This document shows, piece after piece, positions 1-11,602 of a stretch of DNA of 64,000 bases. The notes beneath the pieces are model-generated. The model saw only the letters and a list, made by a program, of their open reading frames with translations. It ran no database searches and was not told where the DNA came from. The DNA lies in NCBI GenBank assembly GCA_037074765.1, contig JBAMDO010000029.1, positions 186,001 to 250,000 on the forward strand, given 5' to 3'. Source of the stretch: Mansonella perstans. Its lineage: Eukaryota; Nematoda; Chromadorea; Rhabditida; Onchocercidae. Numbering within the stretch: position 1 is the first letter of the stretch; each line of letters opens with the position of its first letter. The position numbers were made by a program, and so were the translations under genes.

Positions 1-426
1 TGACACCAAATCGCAGATTTTAAAATTTCAATTAATCGGAATTCATCAATTTGAGTGACTAAAAAGTTGGGTAAGTTATTAAACAGTTGTTTTCTCAAAA
101 TGAAATGGCGATTGGAATTGCAATTTCTCAAAATAAAGTAGGAATCCGCTTTAGCTGAGCCATTCGCAGAAGAGACGAAAAATAGTTTTTAAATGCTGCA
201 ATTTCACTTTCCCAACTGCAGCATAAATAAATATCATAAAATTTATGTTCACACAGTGTTTTGTACAAACACATCATAAAAGAAAAAGGAAAAGCGTTTA
301 TCTCTCATTTTTTCGTCTTAAATTTGTCGTGGTTGGTGGGCCATTTTAATTGTAAATCATTTTAAGATATATTAGCTTCTTTTATTTGGTACATTGTGGA
401 TATTTACTGAGGCAACTTAGAAGTTG
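1..426 (+). other. Upstream region of the first VDEVD-module gene
   Basis: No coding exon is visible. The last bases contain an acceptor-like cttag at about 416-420, a few bases before the ATG at 427. This would fit a spliced-leader or 5' UTR acceptor. The rest is AT-rich sequence without a repeat that I can support. Confidence 0.4.
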
Positions 427-1379
427 ATGGCAGACTTGACAGAAGCCGCAGTTCGGGGTGATATTTTGGTTGACGAGATTGATGTCATTGAAGCGGTCGA
501 GAAAGGACGACTTAGTGCGAGTGATGGTGCTCGATTTAGTGCTGTTTTGGAGGATTATTCCAAATTACACAAAAGTACGCTTCGTAATTTTCTAAATTTT
601 GCCTGAATAAATTGCTAAAATGCTTGGTTTTATGATTTATTTAAATTTCTTTCGAGAGGTTCCAAAAAAAGCAAGTGTCATACTAGTTCTAGTATTCTAT
701 TGCATATTGATGAAATGATATCATATTGATTAAATAATAAAATTAAGTTACAATGCAAAGAATCAATCTCAAAAAGCCTACGATGCAGCATTGTTGATCA
801 AACTTAATTCACTTGCTAGTTGAGCTGTCAGTCAAATAAACTAAAAAAAATTGAGAATTAACAATCAGAACACTGAAAATCAGCTTGAAGCCATCTAGTA
901 AATTTCGAAACGTAATTTAAAATAAAATGAAACTTCACAACTAGAATCTTCGGACTCACATCGAGAATTGGAATCAACAAAAGACACATCATCTAAACAA
1001 ATCAAATGGAATGAAGTATTGGTGGATGAAGTAGACTTTATCGAAGCACTTAAAATTGGACGAATTAGCAAGGATGACTGTCACATAGCATCCATTAATA
1101 ATGGTAAGCGACCGCTGCACGATTTATTCGAGCTCTAAAAATGATCAAATCAGCAACACTGAACAAAATATCATTTTTAATTTCGCCTTATTCTTCTAAA
1201 AATTTAGACAGCTACTTTCGTAATTGTTTTAAGTAACCAAATAAGCAATTGCAGAAACCGAAGACTCGTCAGGCGATATTGAAGAAGCAAAAATAAGTTT
1301 TCACGACAATGTTCTGACCGATGACGAGAAAATGTCCGAAATGTCCGACACATCGTCATCTATTGACATACTTATTTAA
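427..1379 (+). CDS. VDEVD-module protein 1 (unknown family, 143 aa)
   Basis: Three exons, 427-574, 945-1103 and 1255-1379, join in frame with both introns in phase 1 and GT/AG ends. The product is about 143 residues. Exon 1 carries one copy of a short acidic module (ILVDEIDVIEAVEKGRLS) and exon 2 a second (WNEVLVDEVDFIEALKIGRI). Exon 3 encodes an acidic, Ser-rich tail with two MSE/MSD repeats, ending in IDILI. There is no signal peptide or membrane span. The start was chosen because an acceptor-like TTAG lies just upstream and the paralogue at 3.3-4.7 kb also starts with MAE next to the module. I do not recognise the family. The consistent phases and the shared module make coding status likely; function is unknown. 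Confidence 0.7.
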
Positions 1380-2244
1380 TGAACAAAATTTAAATTGTAG
1401 CATTAACTCACAAATACTTGCAATTGTCAAATTCAATTCAAGCATATTTTGAACTAATAACTGTTTGAAGAAATAACGCTGCGTGTAAAGATACTTTGCC
1501 GAAATAACTCCCAAATATGTCTTCAACTTAATTTCCTCTGAGGTGACAAATATTGTCAAATGATTAACAGTGCATTTTGCATTTCCTCAATAATAATTCA
1601 AAGAAGTATGAATTATATTCAACAAAATAAATAAAATATTTCACTTCTAAACTTCGGTTATTTAATTTATTGATTAAATAGTAAAATAAATTAACAGCAA
1701 GAAAATTAGCCACCTGAATTACAATATGTGCTGCAATTTAATCAAATTCAATTTTATTTCGAGAAAGAAAAAATGATATGCAAATTAATAGCCTGTAGAT
1801 GGACAGAATACTATTGATAAATAGAGTCTGGTTATTTTCCATAAATTTTCTTTGCCTAGAATTAATCACACACGCTTCCAAAATAAAACACCTGCTGCAG
1901 CAATACATAAAAGTGAAAAGATCGTAGGCAGCAACAATAAATGTATGATAAAATAACCGAATGATTTAGAGCACAGCACATAATTAATATGTTATTCCCT
2001 CTACATAGGGAAGATCAAGTGAATTTTTATAAAGCAAAACATGTTACAAATTTTATGATAAAGGAATCCTCTCCGCAACCAGAATCTTTGTCATAGTCAT
2101 AAGCAAAATCTAAAGTATCAATATCGTTCAAGCAAAATTAGGCAAACTTTTAGCATGAAAAAAGAAACATAAACTGTGTGATATCATAATACATTTTCAT
2201 ATAAATGTATTATGACACCATTTTCATGTAAACCTTTCACCAGT

Positions 2245-2600
2245 ATGAAAAATCTCAAGAGAAGATTTCGAGAACAAAGTGGAAAAACTTCATCTACAAA
2301 TTGTAAAAAAAATTATTATCTCAGTAAATTTTTCCACAACAAGTACAAATAAACTTTATAACTCTCTAACCAGAACCTCCTCAAAAAGTTTTTCAAAACA
2401 ATACTGTGGCATATACCGCATGTGGAGCATTCGTTTTTCTGCGTGATGCTTGGAACAAATTTGACCTAGAAAGAAATTATCAAAAAAGGTAACAACTATA
2501 AAGCAAATAAACTGAAAGATAGCAAGTGAGAGAAAGTTGGGAGAAACTCAGGCAATTAAACTTGAATTACGCAGCAGTTCAGCTGAAAGACATTTTCTAA
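2245..2600 (+). CDS. Possible small protein gene (65 aa, one membrane span)
   Basis: Three pieces join in frame: 2245-2278, 2374-2488 and 2552-2600. The ATG follows a strong acceptor (tttcaccag) by one base. The middle exon reads as a short hydrophobic stretch (TVAYTACGAFVFLRDAW) followed by a charged tail, and is richer in GC than its surroundings. The last exon ends in LKDIF. The size and layout resemble small mitochondrial inner-membrane proteins, but I cannot assign a family. The first donor (AAA|gtgg) is weak, so exon 1 is the least certain part. The whole gene could also be a chance assembly. Confidence 0.3.
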
Positions 2601-3267
2601 TGGCTACGGAAACAATTACTACTCTAGATAACGAGTCAAGATATAATTAACTATTCTGAGCCATGTCAACTTGCAATAATACGTTAAAAGTACTAATCAT
2701 TTATACAAACAAAGTGGATGTTGCTTCGATCCTTCATTACAGCATCTAGCATTTTCTGTCCATTGATTCACCTATTATTTCATCTGAGTAATTTACGAAT
2801 CAAAACAGTATGTGGTGATGTCGGATATGCCTGATAAGTAGAAAGATTACTTGCAGTTATACAAAGTTTTCAAGTCAATCAGCCATATATGTCAACATAA
2901 CAGAACATTCAATAATGAGTCCTTCACAATTGGCCATTATATTTAGCAAATTAGCAGGCAGTTGAACATGGAGCGATACATTACCCAATGCACTCAATGC
3001 AACGCTCCAAAATGATCAAATAGATTAACAAAATGTGAAGCACAGAACGCTTAAAAAACGCTACAAACTTCAGAACTGAAACGAAACAGCAGCAAACGCG
3101 CAAACATACGCCCAATCTCATGATAACAACATACTTAAAAACAAGCCAATCATGATGAAAATCCTTAAATATGGCTAATGATCATAAAAATTAAGAACAA
3201 CAGATTAAGCAAACAACAAACCTAATAATAGAAAGAAGTTATGAGAAAACCAAGGCACTTAGTAAAA

Positions 3268-4734
3268 TTACTGTTTGCCTTTATCTAGGCGGCTATTACC
3301 AATCGTCCTACCAATTTCAAACGATGATTCCCCATTTACTGTTGATTCCGCTCTTTGAACTAGATCATTGTTCCTTTTAGGCGTTCCAACTCCATTTTCT
3401 GTTAAAAGCAAAACAAAAATCTATAAGTGATAAGTGACTACACAATACTTAAAGGATTAAAGCTGCAATCCAGCAGTAATGTGCAAACACTTCAGCCAAC
3501 AAGAATTACGCATACATTCTAAAGAACTTGAGAAAACTTAGGAAGATTTTAAAATTTATTAGACTCTGCAATTTAAACTCGTTAAGAAAATCCTGCAAAT
3601 TAAGTTTACATGTAAGATTTAAGTAATGTCCGTGATCTGAAAAGATCATTTTTTCAATTCTCGGTTGAAATCAAATTTAAGAAAGAGCAACATACCTCGA
3701 TGCATATAATTCAGACGACATTCACTACGGTTAACAATCCTCGACCCTTGTTCGACAGCATGAAGAATATCAACTTCATCAACCAAAACTCTATTCCAGC
3801 CGTTTTCATTACGTGAAATCTCACCAAACTCTTCAACATCGTCTACCACACGCTGAGGAATCCAGGTATCACCTGAAAATATCAAAATAAAATGCAATTT
3901 CCAGCTTATTTTTGAAGCGAAGTTAACACATCTGATTAAAGGGATGAAATATTACTGCTGTAAGCAATTCAGTATCGTCTGCTATTATCCTGCGTTGAAA
4001 TTACTGATGCTTGAATAAATTTTAAAAAAAAAAATGAGTTTGAGAAAAAATACAGACTTTTAATTGATACTCAAAACTCATCTGTCAAAACTATCTGACA
4101 CCTTCCTTCCTAAAACTAACCGCTGCTTCGACATCCCATGATGTGTAAATCATTCCTATTGATTCGGCCTCGTTCAACAGCATGAACAAAATCAACTTCA
4201 TCCACTAATACATTGTTCCATGCATGTTCATCATCACTTCCTGCAGTACCATTCGTATCACCTAGCTCAACGGTATCGAAATTTGGCAATGGAACTGAAA
4301 AAGAAAACTGAAATCAAATAACAATAAATATGAAATGTAATGATGAATGCGCTTGCAAACTTTCATATTTACATTTTTTCAATTGCTCCAAAAAGCTTCA
4401 CAGCAAACTTAATGTTCAATATTTACGAACTATATGTACCACTTCCATCCTGGTTCCTCACAAACGTAAACATATTTGATGCACTAATAAAATAATACTG
4501 CTATTAATAAATTTATTTCACGAGATCCTCTAAAATTTGACAAAAGTAACCTGCACGATTAATTGCGGAACCATTTCCTACACTTTGTCGTCGAGAATGT
4601 TCAATAACCAATGGACTAAATCGTGCAGTTTCAATTTCACTCAATTTTCCAGAATTCACAGCATTCAAAGCATCGACTTCATCGACAATTATGTCACCAC
4701 GACTTACAGCTTCTGCCATATCAATCAAAGGCAT
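3268..4734 (-). CDS. VDEVD-module protein 2 (unknown family, 221 aa)
   Basis: Four exons on the minus strand, 4551-4734, 4121-4294, 3696-3872 and 3268-3398, join in frame with every intron in phase 1. The product is about 221 residues. Exons 1 to 3 each hold one module: DIIVDEVDALNAVNSGKLS, WNNVLVDEVDFVHAVERGRI and WNRVLVDEVDILHAVEQG. The last exon is a polar tail. Exon 1 aligns with exon 1 of the gene at 427-1379 (RGDI-VDE-D...ARFS in both), so the two are paralogues in tail-to-tail orientation. The two internal exons are multiples of three (174 and 177 bases) with 1-1 phase, as expected for exon duplication. The ATG at 4734 follows gtgcag, a likely trans-splice acceptor. No known domain, signal peptide or membrane span is seen. 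Confidence 0.72.
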
Positions 4735-4907
4735 TCTGCACTCTTTTATCCTTTTTTTTAATCTCTAAATCGAATCTTTTAATTTGTGAAAAAAATTTAA
4801 GAAACGCACCAATAGGTATAGTGAATTTAAAAAGCAAAGACTGATAGAATACAAGTGAATATGGAATTATAAAACGATTGGACGTAACAAAAACTTTTTT
4901 AGAATAC

Positions 4908-4955
4908 TGTAGGAAATTTAATTTTATCATATGTAGGAAATTTAATTTTATCATA
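4908..4955. repeat. 24-bp perfect tandem duplication
   Basis: A 24-base unit starting tgtaggaaattt occurs twice in a row (4908-4931 and 4932-4955). It lies upstream of the second VDEVD-module gene, in otherwise AT-rich non-coding sequence. Confidence 0.85.
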
Positions 4956-5132
4956 CGAACATAGGCCTTTTCAACTAATTCAAAAATTGAATGCCTTTCA
5001 TTCAAAATAAATTTATGGTAATAAATTGTATTAAATATCAAATGACAATGATAAATGATTTTTTGAGATAATAAATAAAGAACTCAAAAATTTGATAGTT
5101 TTCATTGTTAAATTGAAAAATTTTTACAATTT

Positions 5133-5371
5133 TTATAAAATTCGAAAATTTTCCTTAACAAAAGAAATCAATTCTTTCATATAACAATTAGAAAAAAACA
5201 TAGTAAAAACAGTAAGAGCAATGAGAAAAATCCCTCCGTACATCCTAACAACATTCAACTTATAGAGGAACTCTATGGAATTTAACGCGGTCCAATGATG
5301 ATTTGCTTTCGTCGATTTGTCAAAAATCTCTCCGCGCCAATGAACAAATATCCTTGTTCCCTTTTTAAAAT
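5133..5371 (-). CDS. Unassigned terminal exon candidate (79 codons)
   Basis: An acceptor (tttttctag, plus-strand ct at 5372-5373) is followed on the minus strand by 78 open codons to a TAA at 5133-5135. This part of the sequence is richer in GC than its surroundings. The first half reads as an ordinary soluble protein (GTRIFVHWRGEIFDKS), followed by a hydrophobic run (MYGGIFLIALTVFTMF). It begins with two bases of a split codon, so an upstream exon between 5.4 and 6.7 kb is needed; I could not find one. It may be the 3' end of a separate gene or an upstream exon of the neighbouring minus-strand gene. Coding may also stop earlier at a donor inside the stretch. Confidence 0.3.
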
Positions 5372-6746
5372 CTAGAAAAACAAAGTTTGAAAAATATTAA
5401 ATTTAAAGCCATCATTTAATCATTTCATTCCATCCGTAAAATTTCCACGTAAACCATAAATTATCTTATATCTATTTGGACATTTTCTCTTTTTGCATTA
5501 AAAAATTAAAAATTATTTTATTGAATTTTCAATAAAGTTTCTCAACAACATGAAATATACAACTCGAAATATTGATTTCGAGCAATCAATAACATTATTT
5601 TTTTCATTGTAACAATGAAAGTTTAATTAAGAGAGCTAAAATTAGAGATAACCAATGGAATGAAGTTTAAATTTGAAAATATGATTAAATAAACACCTGA
5701 TTAAAGGCCTAAAAATTTAGATCAAAGGGCATTGCAAAAAAAATTATAATACCGAACAAAGATTAAACAAGAAAGTTTTGCTATATGGTTTTTTTTTATG
5801 ATTAAAGAAAAAATATACAAACAAAAAATCAATTGTACTCTTTAAAAGAATGCATAAAAATCAATGGGATTATGATTAGTTGATAGATGTGACAGTGGTC
5901 TGGTAAAGATATCTACATTACGGTATGTACAGTATATATCCCCGTATCCGTTACATCATAATCATATTCAGTATATTAAGGTATACCCCCGTATCCGTTA
6001 CATGATAATCATATTCAGTATATTAAGGTATACTACCCCCGTATCCATTACATCATAATCATATTCAGTATATTAAGGTATACCCCCGTATCTGCTACAG
6101 CATAATCATATTCAGTACCCCCCGTATCCGTTACAGCATAATATTAAGGTTGAATCAGAGAGAAGTAAAGCAATGTTTAAATATACAAAAATAATTTTAA
6201 CGCATTTTATACATTAAATGTGCCGCTTCTGCTTTCTTTTTGTTTATTCAATAGGCAATAATCAACAAGCAGCAGTATTTTAGCAGAAAAAAAAACATTA
6301 TAAAGATAATAGCTTGGAAAGTTTTATAAATGAAATTCGATAGTTTTAATTATAAGTTTTAATTATGAGCGAACACTTGCTAAAATGGAAACATTATTAA
6401 TCGGTGCCTAATATATAAAAATAAAAAGCTTAGTAAAAACAAAGCCAGCAACAAAATCGAAAATAAAACATTCGATATTTGCTAATTGATAGTTTTAAAA
6501 GAGTTAATGTAACTTTTAAAATATAGGATAAAACGATAATGTTATAATGATTATCAAGTAGAAATCAAAAATATTAAAGTTAAATATAAAAGTATTAAAA
6601 ATACTAAAATATTAATAAATCTAACTTTATTGTTTTTCGATAGTCTGTCAAATTTACTGTCTATTTATTTGTTCAATAAAGTGGACTGCCTAAAAACTGT
6701 GATTTTTTTTAGGAAATTCAGAAATTAACATTGCAAAAAAAGGAAA
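5372..6746. other. Intergenic, AT-rich, minisatellite-bearing
   Basis: Apart from the tandem repeat at about 5938-6147, I see only AT-rich sequence. A short open minus-strand stretch near 5850-5930 looks weakly coding but cannot be joined to anything. Confidence 0.4.
5938..6147. repeat. Minisatellite, about 50-bp unit, 4 to 5 copies
   Basis: The unit contains ccccgtatccgttacatcat, then aatcatattcagtatattaa and ggtatac. Copies differ by single bases and small indels (ccgtta/ccatta/ctgcta, catcat/catgat/agcata), and the last copies are shortened. Confidence 0.85.
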
Positions 6747-9700
6747 TCATCGATCGTCAGATGTCCTCCATGTGAGGGCAGTATTATATGTAATAGAAAT
6801 GCAGCGGATGCAATCGATGCTTCGGATATTACAATCCTCAGGAATGACCACGGTCACTTCGATCAATGTTTTCTTTATATTATTCAACTCTCTGTTAAGT
6901 GCAATAAAGATCGATGCATTGCATTTACTTTCGGTTGAAACAATTCGAATTCCCGCACTACTATGATAATATTCAGGTCCATCACGATAAAGCATAAAAT
7001 CTACTCCACAATGAAGGCCAGGTCGTACAACCCAACCCTGACGTCTAAAATACCGATAAACTGCATAACGTTTCACAAAACGAATTCCATAACGATCATA
7101 AAATGCCTTCCAAAGGATATCTGGCGTATATTCTTGCCCATTATCAGTAAATAATTGCAATACTCCGACTTCCGCACTAAGATACATTGCTTCTTCCATA
7201 CTCAAACGAAGAGAGTTATCCATTGGCCATAACTTTTTCCAAATTTTAGCTGACCTGAAATATCCTAACGGAACTTTGTAACAGAACTCTTCCAATAAAA
7301 AAAGTACATATTGAAAACATCATTTATAGAGCAATACTTTAAAACATTGGAGAGCAGAATGTTAAGATTAATATTATCAATCATAGAAGAAAATGTAGGA
7401 CTATCGTAGAAGATATTATTATCGTAGAAGAATTAATATTATCGTATCAATCGTAGAAGAAAACGTAGGACAATGAAGTCGAGAAAATTGTGTAGGATTC
7501 ATTATACTATATTAAAATGAGAAAATGTCTAAAAGAACCTCAAATGTTAGACCAATATCGATTTAAAAAAAAAAATTTTTTAGAACGAATAAGGAAAAAA
7601 AAACTTTGGATGATTTAAGCTGTTAGAAGCGCAGCATCGAATGCTTATATGATGAATATGGACAAGACCCATTTTTCTAAATTTTTTTTTTTTTTAGAAA
7701 AATGAATATTCTTCCTTAAGGTCGAATAGAAGTTCACTTCATACCTAAATGTTTGCGAGGTCAAGTAAATGCATCATATTCACTTCATACCTAAATATTT
7801 GCGAGGTCAAGTAAATGCATCATAATTGTTTTTAAATCAATATTAACAGAGAATTGAATGGAAGAGGTCTCTGAATGCAAAAAAAGAAGATGCATATAAA
7901 TGGAAACTATCAATGCTGCTTCATCTTTTAAAAGATTATGTACCTAAAAAACTGTCTATATCAAGGTGTTTTTTAAAAAAAATCATTAAAATCTATTGAT
8001 AATTTCGGATGTGAGGTCAAATTAAAATCTATTGATTAGTGACAAATTATTAAAAAAATACTTTATGGAACAAAAAATCTATAAAATTTGTTGGAAACTA
8101 TCAATAGATTTTAATGATTTTTTTTTTTGGAATCTCTAAAAACGAATTGAAAGCATAGCTATTATTTCCATTCTATGTGAAGATCCATTAATAATGAAGT
8201 ATATGAAGTTTGAAAAATGAATCAATTAGAGATTTGACCTTATCAATGCAACAGATGGTCTCAAATTTCCATGTCTGTGCTATGACTTTCATTGGCGATA
8301 TTTAATAAATTTTAAGTGAGGTACAATTAATGTTATCAAAAATCACCTAGCAATTGTGATAATATGATATTAAACATACTGTTAAAAACTCATTTTCTAT
8401 CAAAAGAACTTCAATTTCTAATAAAAAACTGTCAATATCATAATGATCATTATAATTCCATGGGAGATTAGCATCAAAATAGGTGCCGCAAGTAAATAAA
8501 GAGAATTAATGGTACTACAAGGAATTTCAGTATTTCAGTCATTTAAAATTTCCTTGTTCCGAAGAATTTATAGATCGACCAAATAATACACAAAGAAAGA
8601 CCGAAAGATTCTTTAGAAGTTGAAAGGTGCAAGAATTCGATGTGAAAGCCAAGAAGAAAGATATGTAGCATGGAAAGCAATCTCTTCTTGTGAATATTAA
8701 TCACTGGAAAGAAATTTGTGAATGATGTCGAGAATAATGAATTATCGTAATAAATTACAGTACTTCCAAAAAATAAAATAATTTTATTTCCAGTTGTATC
8801 ATTTATCACTTCGCGGATAAAGTACTATCAATTAACCATTCACCGATCATATAGCAAAGATAAAAAAATGGGAATAAATTTAAAAATAAACAGAAATAAA
8901 TCGATTGTACAAGAGAAGATCCTTTCAGCTTTTTGTTTCCTGGAAGAAATAAGCAGCTGAAAGATGGAATTCACTTAGTAAATTGAATTAATCTTGTCTA
9001 AGCTAAAAAAATAAACTGTATGAGAATTATTAATATAGTTCCTGCTGGTTTAAATTAAACAAAAATTCCCACTGATTTGAAGAAATTTATCACACCAATT
9101 ATCAGTTATCTCATGATTCGACCATTATCAGTCTTTTTTATCATTTGACATCTAAGTTTGAAATAAATGAAGACTTAATTAAATATGCCATTCGAATTAA
9201 TCTAGTCTTTTGGCCAGGTTAATGTCGAATTCCTTTATTGAAAAACAGATTTCACTTAAGAGAGTATAAATGATATCGTTCAAATAACAGCTATGAAATA
9301 AATCAAACGATTAAATAAGCATACAAATGCAACTGTATAAAACGATGGCTTTGAGAAGACAAGAAGACTGATAAATGTTAAATTGATAAATTTTGATAAA
9401 TGAAAGCACATAACCCTTTATTCACACTGTCAAACGTATTCTCCATCGAATAAAATTATTCCAGTTCAAATTTACTCTAATATTGGACTTTTGTAGAAAC
9501 AGAACGGCTCTTTAAAAATTTTATATTCGAAAAAATCTCTTTTCTCTTCTTCCATTAAATTTCATTTTTAGTTTAATCAAAATTCTTTTAATTTAAGTTT
9601 TTCACAGATTACAGGATCGAATTATCATATAGAACTATTTCTAAACAAAAGCACAATAAATATATCGCCGTGGCCAACTCCGACAGAGAGGAAAAAGAAG

Positions 9701-11602
9701 CTGAAAACATAATCGATGATAATTAAATTATCAAAAAAAAACAATATATATTCAGAAACTATTTATGGCGTAGTTACGAATGGATGGATGATTTGAATGT
9801 CATTAGAGATAGTGCACAAATTGGAAAGCAATTTTCAATTGGGATACTTACATGCTTTTAGTGCCTAAAACAAAAATAAATGAATTAAGCACTTTGCAAA
9901 TTAAAATTCGTTGCATAACAAATTATTGTTGCTTAAATCAAAATTTTACTTAACTGTCTTTGCTAATTATTGTTAATTTGAATTTTAGGATTCCAAAAAA
10001 AAAAAAAAAAACAGTTAATCGGCTTGATATTAGCATAATGGGATAAAACTAAATGGAAAAGGTGCAACAGAAAAACATAAATATCAAAGTCATAAGATAA
10101 ATATTAAACTGTTCGGATCAAATGCAATTTCAAATTATAATTAATGGAAGAGAAAGCAGAGTTGTGGAGAGCACATGTGATACAGTGTTCAGAAATGTTC
10201 AAAACAGATATAAACATAAAATTGCAAAAAGCATTTTATTAGTCTTCATTAGACAATCAGATATTTTAACAAAATTTACAGCTGTCTAGAAAGGATTATT
10301 TGTCCGAAGTCAATATATTCGAGCTAAACATAGAGAAATTTAAATTGCCGTGACCTTGCTCTTGCTGTTTTTTATCTGAAAAATCTCTGAAATTCACGAA
10401 AATCTTTTAAAAAACGCTAAAAATAAATGGGAAGTAATTAAATTTATATTTAAAAATTATTGGAATGGCGTATTTATAATATCAACTACTGTATCGAAAA
10501 GTTTAGCAGAAATTTGTTCCTCATATGTTACTAATCATCATGTGTCATTGCTTCTATGTTACATATTCTAACATTAAAACAAAAGTGATAGGAGTCATAG
10601 TATGAAAGTGATCACAAAGTTTCAGGAATAGATACCTTTTTATCAATCACGTCATCAAATAGTTTAATTAAGCATTCCAAAGGTATTTCTTAATTATTAG
10701 CCTTCCCAAGGTTGACAGGAATATTTGTCGTATGTACAACTTTAAGAGAGATCAGAAAGAAGAAAAACTGCTTTTCAAGGAATATAATCTAAACAATAAT
10801 GCAGTAAAATTAAAATGCATTGAGAAATTCGATAAATTAGTGAAGAAATTTCTTTTAAATTTGAAACAATGGTCTATTTTTGTGTCCCATATTTGAACAT
10901 TTATCAATATTAGCTAATTTGATTTCAAAAAGTATGGAGAGAAAAGCAAAACATTATTGCCTTTTCATATCAAACTATGTAATAGAATAGATAGTCTAAA
11001 ATTCTAAAAGTATGATAGAAAATTAAATGACAGATATTTTAATTAGGAGCACAAAAATTTTAAACTTAATGAAACGTAAGGACGAAATAATGTGAGCCAG
11101 CTGTACAAATGAAAGTAATTAATAAAAAAAATGGAACAAATGAGAATACTATTTACAGATGTTTTAAATCATATCAAAAAATTACAATTATCTCAAATAG
11201 CGATGCTAAAGTTTGAAGAATTTTTCAAGATATGAGGAAATTAAAAAATGTAAAACCAAAAGTTAAAAACTTTTAGCATTTTTGATATTAGGTAAATTTA
11301 CGAGGCAATTTCGCCTTCAAATTAATGCGACCACTTATTAGTGACATTTTAAAATGATACCTTTCTTGTTCGTCTTGTTGATCAGCATTACTTTCGAAAC
11401 ATTCCATTGATATACGAGGCTCACGTCGTTGCAAAAATTCACCATAACATCCAAATGCATTTAAATCATCCGCTGCTTTCAGATCTGATACAATAACTTG
11501 TTCACCTTCAACTATCCCGTAATATTTACCAATCGGAATAGATATTGGTCTTTTATAGTTCTCTACAGTTCCACGTTTACGTTCAAAAATCAATAAATCC
11601 AT
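6747..11602 (-). CDS. tsen2: tRNA-splicing endonuclease subunit Sen2/TSEN2
   Basis: This is the catalytic subunit that cuts the 5' splice site of intron-containing pre-tRNAs in the nucleus. Exon 1 (11361-11602) holds the N-terminal family block (ERKRGTVENYKRPISIPIG, then GCYGEFLQRREP). Exon 2 (6747-7254) holds the endonuclease fold: LRLSMEEAMYL, then YRYFRRQGWVVRPGLHCG, then DFMLYRDGPEYYHSS. The family's catalytic Tyr (in DFMLY), His (in YYHSS) and Lys (in NNIKKTL) all appear to be present. The exons join directly in phase (AG|G gives Arg), so the product is about 249 aa, against about 465 in human; the variable middle region is missing. The ATG at 11602 follows an acceptor (attccag), which suits a trans-spliced start. 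The single intron is 4.1 kb, and a missed middle exon remains possible. Confidence 0.82.
7733..7824. repeat. 46-bp tandem duplication in the TSEN2 intron
   Basis: Two copies of a 46-base unit (ttcacttcatacctaaat, then tttgcgaggtcaagtaaatg) lie side by side and differ by one base (gtttg/atttg). Confidence 0.85.
7975..8127. repeat. Foldback inverted repeat in the TSEN2 intron
   Basis: The left arm at 7975-8001 (runs of A, then tcattaaaatctattgata) is the exact reverse complement of the right arm at about 8100-8126. The arms are about 27 bases long and the loop is about 100 bases. A partial third copy of the arm core (ttaaaatctattgat) lies inside the loop at about 8022-8036. A small foldback element or MITE relic is possible; no target duplication was confirmed. 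Confidence 0.7.
9608..9726 (+). CDS. Possible terminal exon on the strand opposite TSEN2
   Basis: A good acceptor (gtttttcacag) is followed by 38 open codons and TAA. The middle of the exon is GC-richer than its surroundings and reads as a charged tail (YIAVANSDREEKEAENIIDD). The exon starts with two bases of a split codon, so upstream exons are required, and none was found. If real, it belongs to a gene nested in, or overlapping, the large TSEN2 intron on the other strand. Confidence 0.22.

Noticed and set aside
8543..8809. 88-codon minus-strand open frame in the TSEN2 intron
   Set aside because: Composition is Phe/Leu/Ser-rich with no motif. The plus strand here also gives broken coding-like fragments, so neither strand supports a gene.
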